Assembly (NCBI GenBank): GCA_028865155.1
Contig: JAGWKW010000011.1
Location: 1 to 14,176, forward strand
Direction: 5' to 3'
Length of the DNA: 14,176 nt
Source of the DNA: Alphaproteobacteria bacterium
GTDB taxonomy: Bacteria; Pseudomonadota; Alphaproteobacteria; UBA9219
In this document: positions 1 through 7,378 of the stretch, piece after piece
Layout of the letters: each line of letters starts with the position of its first letter
Position numbering within the stretch: the first letter of the stretch is position 1
The notes under the pieces: generated by a model
Databases searched by the model: none
Told to the model about the DNA's origin: nothing
What the model saw: the letters and a program-made list of their open reading frames with translations, nothing else
Translations under genes and position numbers: made by a program

Positions 1-49
1 ATCCAGATTGAAAGTTTTTTCTTCGTCTCCCTAATAGATTTGAAACTGG

Positions 50-69
50 ATTCCGGCTTGCGCCGGAAT
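50..69. repeat. Short dispersed-type palindrome (8-bp arms, TTGC loop)
   Basis: ATTCCGGC (50-57) and GCCGGAAT (62-69) are perfect inverted repeats around TTGC. The wider context, CTGG before and GACGG after, resembles the short intergenic palindromes scattered in many copies through proteobacterial genomes. It lies outside the terminator of the minus-strand operon and has no T-run, so it is not itself a good terminator. Only one copy is visible here, so its repetitive nature is inferred from its form. Confidence 0.5.
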
Positions 70-96
70 GACGGCTCTTATGGTTCCATTCGTACC

Positions 97-135
97 AAAA
101 GAAATCGGCCCGAATGAGGAGATCATTCGAGCCGA
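97..135 (-). terminator. Rho-independent terminator of the minus-strand two-gene operon
   Basis: Read on the minus strand, TCGGCTCGAATGA (135-123) pairs with TCATTCGGGCCGA (117-105) across a five-base loop. This gives a 13-bp stem with a single U-G wobble. The strand continues as TTTCTTTT (104-97), the expected U-tract. It starts 25 bases after the stop codon of the upstream gene at 161, so it marks the end of that operon. Confidence 0.85.
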
Positions 136-160
136 AGTTATCCTGAAGTGCAATAGTTTA

Positions 161-478
161 TTAGCCGTTGGTTTTCTGCGGATTAAATTTGAGCGTCGTT
201 ACATTGTTATTTCTGGCTGGTCCAGAATGTTCGTTGGTTGTTGTCAGGCCGGGTTTGGCTGGCTCGGTTAGTGCGGCGTCGAATATATCACCTGTGTCTC
301 TGGTAATCAGGCCGAGACGGTGGCTTTGGGCCGACCCCTGCATAGCTGCATTCAAATTTCCCAGTGAGCGCATAAAGCCACTGCCAAGAACTTTGACAGC
401 CCCCATCTGGTCGGCGGCCACAACCTGCTTCGCGCCGACTCCGTTGACAACGCGGACCATCATCTGCACTTCACTCAT
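161..478 (-). CDS. Hypothetical protein, second gene of a minus-strand operon (105 aa)
   Basis: The start is well supported: GGAGGA (489-484 on the minus strand) lies five bases before the ATG, and the ATG overlaps the stop of the upstream gene as ATGAGTGA. I do not recognise the protein with confidence. The N-terminal half is small-residue-rich and amphipathic, with a stretch KVLGSGFMRSLGNLNAAMQG at about residues 29-48. The C-terminal third is polar and probably disordered (PAKPGLTTTNEHSGPARNN). The KVLG...LGNL...Q segment faintly recalls the KVLG...MGNLYQ core of RebB-type R-body proteins, but the rest does not align by eye, so I would not name it that. There is no signal peptide and no clear transmembrane segment. 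A strong terminator follows, so this is the last gene of the operon. Confidence 0.7.
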   Translation of the reverse strand: MSEVQMMVRVVNGVGAKQVVAADQMGAVKVLGSGFMRSLGNLNAAMQGSAQSHRLGLITRDTGDIFDAALTEPAKPGLTTTNEHSGPARNNNVTTLKFNPQKTNG

Positions 479-884
479 TATCGTCCTCCATCGTTTGAAT
501 AATATGTTTTGCGCGTTTCATATATATCGGGAGAGAATCTTCATTCACGCTCATATTCTGGATGTCGACTTCGCTGAAAGCGGCATCGTAAAGCTCACGT
601 AATTCGGCTATGGTTTTATCCATTTCTTTGCGCAATTCAGGTTCACATTCATCGTGCATGGATTCAAGCTCGGCGATGACGCTTGCACAATGTTTTTTGA
701 CTTCTCTGCAAACATTGCGATTTGCCTTGGTGTCTTCCCATCCTCGCATCAAATCATAGATCGTCGATTTGATAACCGGCCATTGATCGCCGTCGCCCAT
801 TTCCTGTCCGGCGACGAGCAGAGCATTGCGCACCAGATGCACCATCTGCTCTTCCTGTTTTTCCGTCATCGCTGTGTCGGTCAT
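471..884 (-). CDS. Hypothetical acidic helical protein, first gene of a minus-strand operon (137 aa)
   Basis: The chosen start is the ATG at 884, because GGAG (894-891 on the minus strand) precedes it by six bases. The same frame stays open to an ATG at 902 and a GTG at 941, but neither has a well-spaced ribosome site. The product starts MTDTAMTEKQEEQ and is strongly charged and helical, with many Glu, Lys and Met and a likely coiled coil from about residue 75 to 105. Cysteines occur at about 59, 66 and 79. There is no signal peptide or membrane segment, so it should be cytoplasmic. I recognise no family. It overlaps the next gene by eight bases, which implies coupled translation and a shared task. 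A perfect CtrA-type box lies about 92 bases upstream. Confidence 0.75.
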   Translation of the reverse strand: MTDTAMTEKQEEQMVHLVRNALLVAGQEMGDGDQWPVIKSTIYDLMRGWEDTKANRNVCREVKKHCASVIAELESMHDECEPELRKEMDKTIAELRELYDAAFSEVDIQNMSVNEDSLPIYMKRAKHIIQTMEDDNE

Positions 885-956
885 CGCTTTCTCCACATTC
901 ATATCGTACCGCTTTTTCCTGAAACTAATTACGAAAAACACATGCGGTACAAGGGC

Positions 957-990
957 ATGGATAGCATTTGTATGTTTAAGGACCGCTTAA
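957..990 (-). promoter_or_regulatory. CtrA-type box and candidate -10 for the minus-strand operon
   Basis: TTAA (976-979) and TTAA (987-990) are separated by exactly seven bases, matching the TTAA-N7-TTAA consensus of the alphaproteobacterial cell-cycle regulator CtrA. Ten bases downstream on the minus strand is GCTATCC (965-959), which starts like the GCTANAWC -10 element described for Caulobacter housekeeping promoters. The geometry would put transcription into the two-gene operon with a leader of roughly 65-70 bases. The box is seen directly; CtrA binding is inferred. Confidence 0.6.
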
Positions 991-1002
991 AAATACCGAC
1001 AA

Positions 1003-1016
1003 TTTTATGCATAAAA
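1003..1016. promoter_or_regulatory. Perfect 14-bp AT-rich palindrome
   Basis: TTTTATG (1003-1009) is followed directly by its reverse complement CATAAAA (1010-1016). It sits between the two CtrA-type boxes of the divergent region. With no loop it cannot form a useful RNA hairpin, so a binding site for a dimeric DNA-binding protein is the more likely role. AT-rich palindromes of this size also arise by chance, so support is modest. Confidence 0.3.
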
Positions 1017-1087
1017 ATGTCTTCGCAGTTTTCTTGCGTAACAAAGGAATGCAAGTATTTTTCGTGGCTGAAAGCAAAGACGCTTGC

Positions 1088-1102
1088 TTAACGAGAGGTT
1101 AA
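1088..1102. promoter_or_regulatory. Second CtrA-type box, patatin side of the divergent region
   Basis: TTAA (1088-1091), seven bases, TTAA (1099-1102) is a second perfect TTAA-N7-TTAA site. It is 98 bases from the first and 119 bases upstream of the patatin start codon. The motif reads the same on both strands, so its direction cannot be told from sequence. Two perfect copies in one 337-base region is more than I would expect by chance in GC-rich DNA. The CtrA assignment is inference from the known consensus. Confidence 0.55.
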
Positions 1103-1120
1103 GTTCAGGAAACGCCGTAC

Positions 1121-1141
1121 TTTTTTCGGTAACCGAAAAAA
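1121..1141. promoter_or_regulatory. Perfect 10-bp inverted repeat, candidate operator of the patatin operon
   Basis: TTTTTTCGGT (1121-1130) and ACCGAAAAAA (1132-1141) are exact inverted repeats around one central A. A hairpin would be AT-rich with a tiny loop and no GC core, and no gene ends into it, so a dimer-binding operator fits better than a terminator. A possible -10, GCTATATG (1166-1173, seven of eight positions of GCTANAWC), lies 24 bases downstream, so a protein bound here would sit at or just above the -35 position. Confidence 0.45.
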
Positions 1142-1221
1142 TCACAAAATCATCTCAATTCATCTGCTATATGTCGTGTATCAAGTGAATCCCGCCCACG
1201 ATTTCAAAAGTTCTCCTGCTT

Positions 1222-2421
1222 ATGCCGTCCCGGACGAAAAAAGCCGATAACAAGAAACATTCTTTCGAATGCGTAGCACTTCTGCTGCAAGGCGGCGGCG
1301 CGCTCGGCGCGTATCAGGGCGGCGTTTATCAGGCTTTGGCCGAACACGGCATCGAACCCGACTGGGTGGCGGGCATTTCCATCGGCGCGATCAATGCCGC
1401 GATCATTGCCGGGAACGCGCCTGATGCGCGCGTCGATAAATTGCGCGCGTTCTGGGAAAGCGTGACAACGCCTTATTCGTGGCTGCACCCCACAGCCCAT
1501 ATGTTCGCCGACGGCAAGATGCGCGGCTTCGTCAACCAGATCAGTGCAGGCGCGTCGCTGGTTCACGGCGTCGCCAATTTCTTCACGCCGCGCATGCCGA
1601 CGCCTTGGCTGCATCAACCCGGAACGCCGGCCGCGACCAGCTATTACGACACGAAGGCATTGCGTTCGACGCTCGAAAGCCTGATCGATTTCGACCGCAT
1701 CAATGCCGGGGAAATGCGTTTCAATGTCGGCGCGGTCAATGTCCGCACCGGAAATTTCACCTGCTTCGACGCCCAAACGCATAAAATCGGCCCCGACCAT
1801 ATTATGGCAAGCGGCGCGCTGCCGCCCGGTTTCCCGGCGGTCGAAATCGACGGCGAACACTATTGGGACGGCGGCCTTGTTTCGAACACGCCGTTACAGT
1901 GGATGGTCGAATGCATGCCGCGGCAGGACACGCTGGCGTTTCAGGTCGATTTGTGGAGCGCGCGCGGCGCGGTGCCGCGCGATATGGCCAAGGTGATGAC
2001 GCGCCAGAAGGAAATTCGTTTCTCCAGCCGCACCCGCGCCAATACCGACCGTTTCCGCGAATCCCAAAGGCTGCGCCATGCCGCGGCGACTTTGCTCGAA
2101 AAACTTCCCTCCGACCTCAAGCAGACGCCTGAAGCCGAATTGCTGCAAGCGGTGGCCGATTGCAAGACCTACAACATCGCGCATCTGATCTATCACACCA
2201 AGGATTACGAAGGCGATTCCAAGGATTACGAATTTTCGCGCCTGAGCATGGAAGACCATTGGCGCGCCGGATACGAAGACGCGCGGCACACATTAAGCTA
2301 CCCAGAAATTTTTGAACGCCCAGCCAACCCCGAAGGCATATCCGTCTTCGATTTTTCCCGCGGCGAACGCAAAGATACCCATAAACCGGCTGCGCGCACC
2401 GGAACGGAGAAGGCAAGATGA
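1222..2421 (+). CDS. Patatin-like phospholipase (DUF3734-type C-terminus), 399 aa
   Basis: This is a cytoplasmic serine hydrolase of the patatin family, expected to release acyl groups from lipids or other esters. The oxyanion-hole glycine motif GGGALG is at residues 24-29, the nucleophile Ser53 lies in GISIG (51-55), and the second dyad residue Asp216 lies in DGG. After about residue 240 comes an extension ([17 protein letters not shown], then [20 protein letters not shown]) typical, to my knowledge, of the patatin subfamily carrying DUF3734. No signal peptide is present. The ATG at 1222 has no clear ribosome site, but no other in-frame start precedes the glycine motif. The stop overlaps the next start as ATGA. 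The link to 3-hydroxybutyrate genes suggests a substrate connected to polyhydroxybutyrate granules or acyl storage, which is not proven. Confidence 0.93.
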   Translation: MPSRTKKADNKKHSFECVALLLQGGGALGAYQGGVYQALAEHGIEPDWVAGISIGAINAAIIAGNAPDARVDKLRAFWESVTTPYSWLHPTAHMFADGKMRGFVNQISAGASLVHGVANFFTPRMPTPWLHQPGTPAATSYYDTKALRSTLESLIDFDRINAGEMRFNVGAVNVRTGNFTCFDAQTHKIGPDHIMASGALPPGFPAVEIDGEHYWDGGLVSNTPLQWMVECMPRQDTLAFQVDLWSARGAVPRDMAKVMTRQKEIRFSSRTRANTDRFRESQRLRHAAATLLEKLPSDLKQTPEAELLQAVADCKTYNIAHLIYHTKDYEGDSKDYEFSRLSMEDHWRAGYEDARHTLSYPEIFERPANPEGISVFDFSRGERKDTHKPAARTGTEKAR

Positions 2422-3158
2422 AACAATCCGACATCCGCAAAAACGCTTTCGCCATGCCGTTCACGAATCCGGCCTATCCGCGCGGGCCGTACCGTTTCAT
2501 CGACCGCGAATTTCTGGTCATCAGCTATCGTACTGATCCCAAGAAGTTGCGCGCCGTCGTGCCGGAACCGCTGCAGGTCAATGACGACGCCATCGTGCGT
2601 TATGAATTTATCCGCATGCCGGATTCGACCGGCTTCGGCGACTATACCGAAAGCGGGCAGGTCATCCCCGTGTCCTATAAAGGGCGCAAAGGCGGCTATA
2701 CGCACAGCATGTATCTGAACGACCTGTCGCCGATCGCGGGCGGGCGCGAGATCTGGGGCTTTCCGAAAAAACTCGCCGATCCGAGCCTGCGCCCGGAAAG
2801 CGACACGCTGATCGGAACGCTCGATTACGGCCCCGTGCGCGTGGCGACGGGCACGATGGGCTACAAGCACAAGCCCGCCGATCTGAAAGCCGTGAAGGCC
2901 AGCCTCGCGACGCCGAACTATCTTCTGAAGATATTGCCCCATGTCGATGGCAGCGCGCGCGTGTGCGAGCTGGTCGAATTCTATATTGAAGATGTCGAAC
3001 TGAAAGGCGCATGGACGGGGCCGGGCGCGCTGTCGCTGCATCCGCACGCGCTTGCGCCGGTGGCGGATCTTCCGGTGCTGGAAACCGTCTCGGCCACCCA
3101 TATTCTGTGCGACCTGACTTTGGGGTTGGGGAAAGTCATCCACGATTATCTGAAATAA
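2418..3158 (+). CDS. adc: Acetoacetate decarboxylase, 246 aa
   Basis: The product belongs to the acetoacetate decarboxylase family, which turns acetoacetate into acetone and CO2 through a Schiff base on lysine. The active-site segment [12 protein letters not shown] carries Lys117 and Lys118, equivalent to the catalytic lysine and its pKa-perturbing neighbour (Lys115/Lys116) of the clostridial enzyme. Length and overall pattern (PYRFIDREF near the N-terminus, [11 protein letters not shown] mid-protein) match a complete protein. The start overlaps the patatin stop as ATGA and has GGAG at 2406-2409. The dehydrogenase that makes acetoacetate follows after 22 bases. Family members also include relatives with other substrates, but the intact KK motif and the neighbouring bdhA favour true decarboxylase activity. 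Confidence 0.92.
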   Translation: MKQSDIRKNAFAMPFTNPAYPRGPYRFIDREFLVISYRTDPKKLRAVVPEPLQVNDDAIVRYEFIRMPDSTGFGDYTESGQVIPVSYKGRKGGYTHSMYLNDLSPIAGGREIWGFPKKLADPSLRPESDTLIGTLDYGPVRVATGTMGYKHKPADLKAVKASLATPNYLLKILPHVDGSARVCELVEFYIEDVELKGAWTGPGALSLHPHALAPVADLPVLETVSATHILCDLTLGLGKVIHDYLK

Positions 3159-3180
3159 ATCCGTAACAAGGGAGAAGAAC

Positions 3181-3963
3181 ATGCGTTTGCAAGACAAAGT
3201 CGCCGTCGTCACCGGGGCCGCCAGCGGCATCGGCAAGGAAATCGCCGCCACCTATTTCCGCGAAGGCGCGAAAGTCGTGATCGCCGATTTGAATCAGGAA
3301 GGCGCGGATGCGACCGCCAAGGAATTCGACCCGACCGGCAAGCGCGCGCTCGGCGTCGCGATGGACGTGACCGACGAGGCGCAGGTCGATGCGGGCATGG
3401 CCAAGGCGGTCAGCGCGTTCGGCGGCATCGACATTCTGGTCAGCAATGCGGGCATCCAAATCGTCGATCCGCTCGACAAGTTCGATTTCGGCAAATGGAA
3501 AAAGCTGCTCGCCATCCATCTCGACGGCGCGTTTTTGACCACGCGCGCGGCCTTGCGCGAAATGTACAAGCAGGGCAGGGGCGGCAGCATCATCTATATG
3601 GGTTCGGTGCATTCCAAGGAAGCATCACCGTTGAAAGCGCCTTATGTCACGGCGAAACACGGGTTGATCGGGTTGGCGAAGGTCGTGGCCAAGGAAGGTG
3701 CCGCGCACGGCGTCCGCGCCAACGTGATCTGCCCCGGTTTCGTGCGCACGCCGCTGGTGGAAAAACAAATTCCGGAACAGGCCAAGGAACTCGGCATTTC
3801 CGAAGAAGACGTGGTCAAGAAAATCATGCTCAAAAACACGGTGGACGGCGAATTCACGACCGTGCAGGACGTGGCCGAGACCGCGCTGTTCTTCGCCGCG
3901 TTCCCCTCCAACGCCCTGACCGGCCAGTCGGTCGTCGTCAGCCACGGCTGGTTTATGCAGTAG
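3181..3963 (+). CDS. bdhA: D-3-hydroxybutyrate dehydrogenase (SDR family), 260 aa
   Basis: This cytoplasmic NAD-dependent enzyme interconverts D-3-hydroxybutyrate and acetoacetate. The short-chain dehydrogenase signature is complete: the cofactor loop TGAASGIG (11-18), NAG (89-91), Ser142, and Tyr155-x3-Lys159. Residues known to bind substrate in bacterial hydroxybutyrate dehydrogenases are present: Gln93 in GIQ, His144, Lys152, Gln196 and Trp257 near the C-terminus. The length of 260 is the family norm. One difference is Phe187 in [10 protein letters not shown], where I remember Trp in characterised enzymes. A good ribosome site (AAGGGAG, 3168-3174) precedes the ATG. The gene ends in TAG, the only intact gene here that does so. 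It is the last gene of the patatin-adc-bdhA group. Confidence 0.95.
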   Translation: MRLQDKVAVVTGAASGIGKEIAATYFREGAKVVIADLNQEGADATAKEFDPTGKRALGVAMDVTDEAQVDAGMAKAVSAFGGIDILVSNAGIQIVDPLDKFDFGKWKKLLAIHLDGAFLTTRAALREMYKQGRGGSIIYMGSVHSKEASPLKAPYVTAKHGLIGLAKVVAKEGAAHGVRANVICPGFVRTPLVEKQIPEQAKELGISEEDVVKKIMLKNTVDGEFTTVQDVAETALFFAAFPSNALTGQSVVVSHGWFMQ

Positions 3964-3973
3964 AGGGCGATTC

Positions 3974-4004
3974 TCTAAGCTTCGCCTAAGTTTTCGTGGT
4001 TAAG
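3974..4004 (+). promoter_or_regulatory. Tandem TAAG direct repeats upstream of the response regulator
   Basis: TCTAAG (3974-3979) and CCTAAG (3985-3990) are in direct repeat exactly 11 bases apart, one DNA turn, as is typical of tandem half-sites of OmpR/PhoB-type regulators (PmrA boxes have this spacing). A third copy, GTTAAG (3999-4004), follows at a 14-base step. The repeats lie 50-80 bases upstream of the first gene of the efflux operon, where autoregulation is common. The pair can also be read as CTAA-N7-CTAA, a one-mismatch-per-half CtrA-like site. Confidence 0.45.
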
Positions 4005-4053
4005 TTGGCGGCGTGGTTTTATCCTGCCTGCTGAATCTCCCGACGGAAACGAT

Positions 4054-4716
4054 ATGCGCCTTCTTCTCATCGAAGACGATCCCATGATCGCGGAAGAGCT
4101 CTGCGTCGCCCTGCGCCAGAGCGGCTATGCCGTCGATGCCGTTTGCGACGCGCGCGGCGGGGAGGCGAGCCTGACCGGCCATGCCTACGACCTCGTGCTG
4201 CTCGATCTCGGCCTGCCGGACGGTTCGGGGCTCGATATATTGAAAAAGCTGCGGGCGCGGCGCGATCAGGTACCCGTTCTTGTCATTACGGCGCAGGATA
4301 CGCTGAAAGACGTCGTGACCGGCCTCGATCTCGGCGCCGACGATTACATGATCAAGCCGTTCGCCCTTGAGGAACTGGAGGCGCGTATCCGCGTCCTGTT
4401 GCGCCGCCGCGAAGGACGGGCGTCGCCCCTTGTCGTGTGGAACGATATGGAACTCGACCCCGCGACGCATAGTTTCAGCGTCGGCGGAGCGCCGATCGTT
4501 CTTTCGGCCAGGGAATTCGCCGTGCTTTACGCGCTGATGGAAAAGCCGGGGGCGGTATTGTCGCGACAGGCTTTGGAAGAAAAAATCTACGGCTGGAACG
4601 AGGAAGTCGAAAGCAATGCCGTCGAATATCATATCTCCCAGCTTCGCAAAAAAATCGGCGGCAACGGCATCCGCAACATTCGCGGCGTCGGCTATGTGCT
4701 GGAGAAAAAGGCATGA
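4054..4716 (+). CDS. OmpR-family two-component response regulator, 220 aa
   Basis: The N-terminal receiver domain (about 1-115) has the acidic pair Asp8/Asp9, phospho-acceptor Asp51 in LLDLGLPDG, Thr79 and Lys101 in MIKPF. The C-terminal winged-helix domain (about 125-218) has the usual pattern LSAREFAVLYALM and ends in RNIRGVGYVLE. Length and wording place it with the QseB/PmrA/TctD-like group. It should bind DNA when phosphorylated by the adjacent kinase, whose gene starts inside its stop codon (ATGA). The three efflux genes continuing the same chain of overlaps are its most likely target, together with its own promoter. The ribosome site is weak (CGGAAACGAT before ATG). Confidence 0.95.
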   Translation: MRLLLIEDDPMIAEELCVALRQSGYAVDAVCDARGGEASLTGHAYDLVLLDLGLPDGSGLDILKKLRARRDQVPVLVITAQDTLKDVVTGLDLGADDYMIKPFALEELEARIRVLLRRREGRASPLVVWNDMELDPATHSFSVGGAPIVLSAREFAVLYALMEKPGAVLSRQALEEKIYGWNEEVESNAVEYHISQLRKKIGGNGIRNIRGVGYVLEKKA

Positions 4717-6047
4717 CCTCGATCCGGCGCAACCTTCTTCTGTCCCTGTTGACGGGCTTGCTGGCCTGCACGGCGGTTATGGGGGGAATTGCCTATCTCG
4801 ATACGGCGAAGGAATTCCACGAACTTTTCTCCGACAATCTGCGCCGTATCGCCGTCGTTATCGAGGGGCAGGCCTTTCCGCGGCTTGCATCCGCCATCGA
4901 TATACCGGCTATTCACGACGAGGAACCTGAAGAAAGCTACGTCATCCAGATTTGGGGCAAGGACGGAAAGCTGGTGCGCTCGTCCTCGCCCGAAATCGAG
5001 CTGCCTTTGGAGGGCGCGCAAGGATTCAGCGAGCATAAATCGGGCAGCAGGGTTTGGCAGATTTATACGTTGAAAGCCAAAGATGTCGGCTTCATTCAGG
5101 TCGCCGAACCGAAAGACATCGTCGCCACGATGGTCGGCGAAAGCGCGGCACGCGCTCTTGCTCCGTTGATTGCACTTTTCCTTATGCTGGTTGTCGTCGC
5201 ATGGATTCTCGTCGGCAGGGGGTTGACGCCCTTTGCCAGATTGTCGCGCGCCATCGCCGGTTGGAATGCCGACAAAATGGAAGTGTTGCCTGTCGCCGAC
5301 ACGCCGCAGGAATTGCAGCCGGTCGTAAGTGCGCTCAACGATCTTGTCGTCAGACTCGACAAGGCGCTTTCCATGCAGCGCCAATTCATGGCCGATGCGG
5401 CGCATGAATTGCGCACGCCGCTGACGGCGATCAAGCTTCAGCTGGGCAACCTCGCCCGTGCGAAATCGGATGCGGAGCGCGCCGCGACGCAGAAAAGGCT
5501 GTCCGAAGGCATCGACCGGTGCATTCATCTGGCAGGCCAGTTGTTAAGCGCGTCGCGCAGCACGAGCGTTCAGTCCGGGCACGAATTCAAACCCGTCATG
5601 TTCGGTATGCTTGTCCGCGCGGCCTTGGGCGTGTTCGACCCGCTTGCGGCGCAGAAAAAAATAGACCTCGGCTTCGAAGGCGATGAAGAATGTTTTGTCG
5701 AAGGCGACGAAGAAAGCCTGCGCATTCTCGTCAACAATCTGATCGACAACGCCGTGCGTTATACGCCTGCGGGCGGAACCGTTACCGCGCGGCTTTATCG
5801 GGAGAACGGGCGGATTGTTTTCGAGGCGCGCGATACCGGCCCCGGCATTCCCGAAACCGAAAGGGAAAAAATATTCCGGCGCTTTTACCGTATGCCGGGC
5901 ATGGTTTCGACCGGCTCCGGCCTCGGCCTTTCCATCGTCAAAAGCATAGCCGACCTTCATCGCGCGAAAATATCCATTGCCGACAATCCGCAAGGAAGCG
6001 GTGCGGTTATCGCGGTTTCCTTCGCGGATTCGGGAAAAAGCGCATGA
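4713..6047 (+). CDS. Two-component sensor histidine kinase (QseC-like), 444 aa
   Basis: This is an inner-membrane kinase with two membrane spans, about residues 8-29 and 149-170, enclosing a periplasmic sensor of about 120 residues with the layout of the QseC-type N-terminal domain. A linker follows, then the dimerisation box AAHELRTPLT with His231 as phospho-acceptor. The ATP-binding domain has an N box (NNLIDNAVRYTP, Asn342/Asn346), G1 (DTGPGIP, 374-380) and G2 (GSGLGLS, 401-407). All catalytic motifs are intact. It overlaps both the regulator upstream and the outer-membrane gene downstream by ATGA. The signal is unknown; as sensor of an efflux operon it may detect a pump substrate or envelope damage. 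Confidence 0.95.
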   Translation: MTSIRRNLLLSLLTGLLACTAVMGGIAYLDTAKEFHELFSDNLRRIAVVIEGQAFPRLASAIDIPAIHDEEPEESYVIQIWGKDGKLVRSSSPEIELPLEGAQGFSEHKSGSRVWQIYTLKAKDVGFIQVAEPKDIVATMVGESAARALAPLIALFLMLVVVAWILVGRGLTPFARLSRAIAGWNADKMEVLPVADTPQELQPVVSALNDLVVRLDKALSMQRQFMADAAHELRTPLTAIKLQLGNLARAKSDAERAATQKRLSEGIDRCIHLAGQLLSASRSTSVQSGHEFKPVMFGMLVRAALGVFDPLAAQKKIDLGFEGDEECFVEGDEESLRILVNNLIDNAVRYTPAGGTVTARLYRENGRIVFEARDTGPGIPETEREKIFRRFYRMPGMVSTGSGLGLSIVKSIADLHRAKISIADNPQGSGAVIAVSFADSGKSA

Positions 6048-7378
6048 CGAAACTTTTTAACATCGCACTAACGGCATTTTTGGCATTCGGGTTTTCCGCT
6101 TGTGCAACTTACAAACCATTGCCGCTTGAGGCCGAGCCTCATCTGGCCGCAAGCCTCGAAGCGTTGCAAAAAGCGCCTGTTTCGAGGCCGTTGTCGATGG
6201 CGGACGTTGTGCGGCTGGCGGTTCAATATAACCCCGATCTCAAAGCGGCGCGCGCCGCCCGTGCCATCGCCCATGCCGAAGTGGTGCAGGCAGGCCTGCT
6301 TCCCAACCCGCAATTCGGCGGCAGTTACGGTTTTTTCATCAGCGGCCCTGCTTTTGCCGATGCCTATAATCTTGGGCTGGGCGAAGACATCAAGGCGCTG
6401 GTCACGCGCGGCGCGACCCGCGACGCGGCGGAATATAACGCGCGCAAGGTCGATGCCGATTTGCTGTGGCAGGAATGGCAGGTGATCGGTAAAGCGCGGC
6501 TGCTTGATGTCGATCTTGCTGAAATGCAAAAGATGCGGAGCGTTTTGCGCCGCAGCCGTGATCTCCTGGCCGACCGTTATCGCCGCAGCCATGCAGCACT
6601 TCTGCGCGGCGACATGGATTTGTCGGCGACAGCGCCCGACCTTGCCGCGCGCGGCGACATGGACAAGCAGCTCGGCGATCTCGACCGGCAGATTCAGGCC
6701 AAATGGCAGGAGATGGACGCGCTGCTCGGCCTCGAACCTGATGTCCGGTTTCCCTTGAATCCCGACATTCCGGTTTTGAAAATCGACCGCGCGTCGGCCG
6801 ATAAAATCCTGCCGAAACTTTTGCCCGCGCGCCCCGATCTGGCGGCCTTGCGCTGGGGCTATCAATCGCAGGAAGAAAAAACCCGCGCCGCCATTCTGGG
6901 GCAATTTCCCGCGCTTGTTTTCGGCGGCAATTACGGCAGCGACACAAGCGAGGTTTTTTCGGGCGGGCCGCAAATCACGCTCGACCTGCCGATCTTCAAC
7001 CGCAATCAGGGCGCGATTGCGGCGCAGCGCGCAACGCGCCGCAAGCTGCATGACGAATATGACAACCGCCTGAACGCCGCCGAAGGCGAAGCCGAAGCGA
7101 TGATGCAGGCGCGCATCTTGTTATGGAAACAGTTTGCGGAAACGAAATACGCCTTGCAGGCCGCGCGGCGCGCCGCCGCGCAGGCGCAGGCCGCGTTCAA
7201 GGCGGGTAACATTGACGAACGCAGCTATGTTGATCTGCAAATGGTCGCATTGAACCAGCACCAGCGCATGATCGATTTGCATCGGGCGATGCTCGAACAA
7301 CAGGTCGCGCTGGCGACGCTGCTCGGTGTCGGAATGCCTACCGTCAAACCGCTTGCCGCCAATGGAGAAGCGCCATGA
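6044..7378 (+). CDS. TolC-family outer-membrane efflux lipoprotein, 444 aa
   Basis: This should be the outer-membrane channel of the tripartite pump. The start at 6044 is set by the ATGA overlap with the kinase stop. It gives an N-terminal signal sequence MTKLFNIALTAFLAFGFSAC, where Cys20 is a probable lipidation site as in OprM/CusC-type channels. Two outer-membrane efflux repeats follow: the first from about residue 50 (LSMADVVRLAVQYNPDLKAA, then AGLLPNPQFG), the second from about 260 (RPDLAALRWG, FGGNYGSD, LDLPIFNRNQGAI), with long helical coiled-coil stretches between. The frame is open further upstream, but that part lies inside the kinase gene and is not real. At 444 residues it is complete for the family. 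Confidence 0.92.
   Translation: MTKLFNIALTAFLAFGFSACATYKPLPLEAEPHLAASLEALQKAPVSRPLSMADVVRLAVQYNPDLKAARAARAIAHAEVVQAGLLPNPQFGGSYGFFISGPAFADAYNLGLGEDIKALVTRGATRDAAEYNARKVDADLLWQEWQVIGKARLLDVDLAEMQKMRSVLRRSRDLLADRYRRSHAALLRGDMDLSATAPDLAARGDMDKQLGDLDRQIQAKWQEMDALLGLEPDVRFPLNPDIPVLKIDRASADKILPKLLPARPDLAALRWGYQSQEEKTRAAILGQFPALVFGGNYGSDTSEVFSGGPQITLDLPIFNRNQGAIAAQRATRRKLHDEYDNRLNAAEGEAEAMMQARILLWKQFAETKYALQAARRAAAQAQAAFKAGNIDERSYVDLQMVALNQHQRMIDLHRAMLEQQVALATLLGVGMPTVKPLAANGEAP

Larger units (their letters stand above)
885..1221. other. Divergent intergenic region, AT-rich
   Basis: The 337 bases between the minus-strand operon and the patatin operon contain no convincing gene on either strand. They hold two CtrA-type boxes, a 14-bp palindrome, a 21-base inverted repeat and candidate -10 elements facing both ways (GCTATCC on minus at 965-959, GCTATATG on plus at 1166-1173). 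The base composition is clearly more AT-rich than the genes to the right. Confidence 0.7.

Noticed and set aside
161..478. Naming the second minus-strand gene rebB
   Set aside because: Only a short KVLG...LGNL stretch resembles the family. The rest, including the C-terminal half, does not fit, and no second R-body gene is next to it.
2298..3251. A 317-codon minus-strand open frame over adc
   Set aside because: Same pattern: low-complexity Arg/His-rich product opposite an unmistakable decarboxylase with intact active-site lysines.
3961..3977. TAGAG/CTCTA hairpin after bdhA as a terminator
   Set aside because: The stem is only five pairs with a seven-base loop and no T-run follows. It overlaps the TAAG repeats, which are the better reading.
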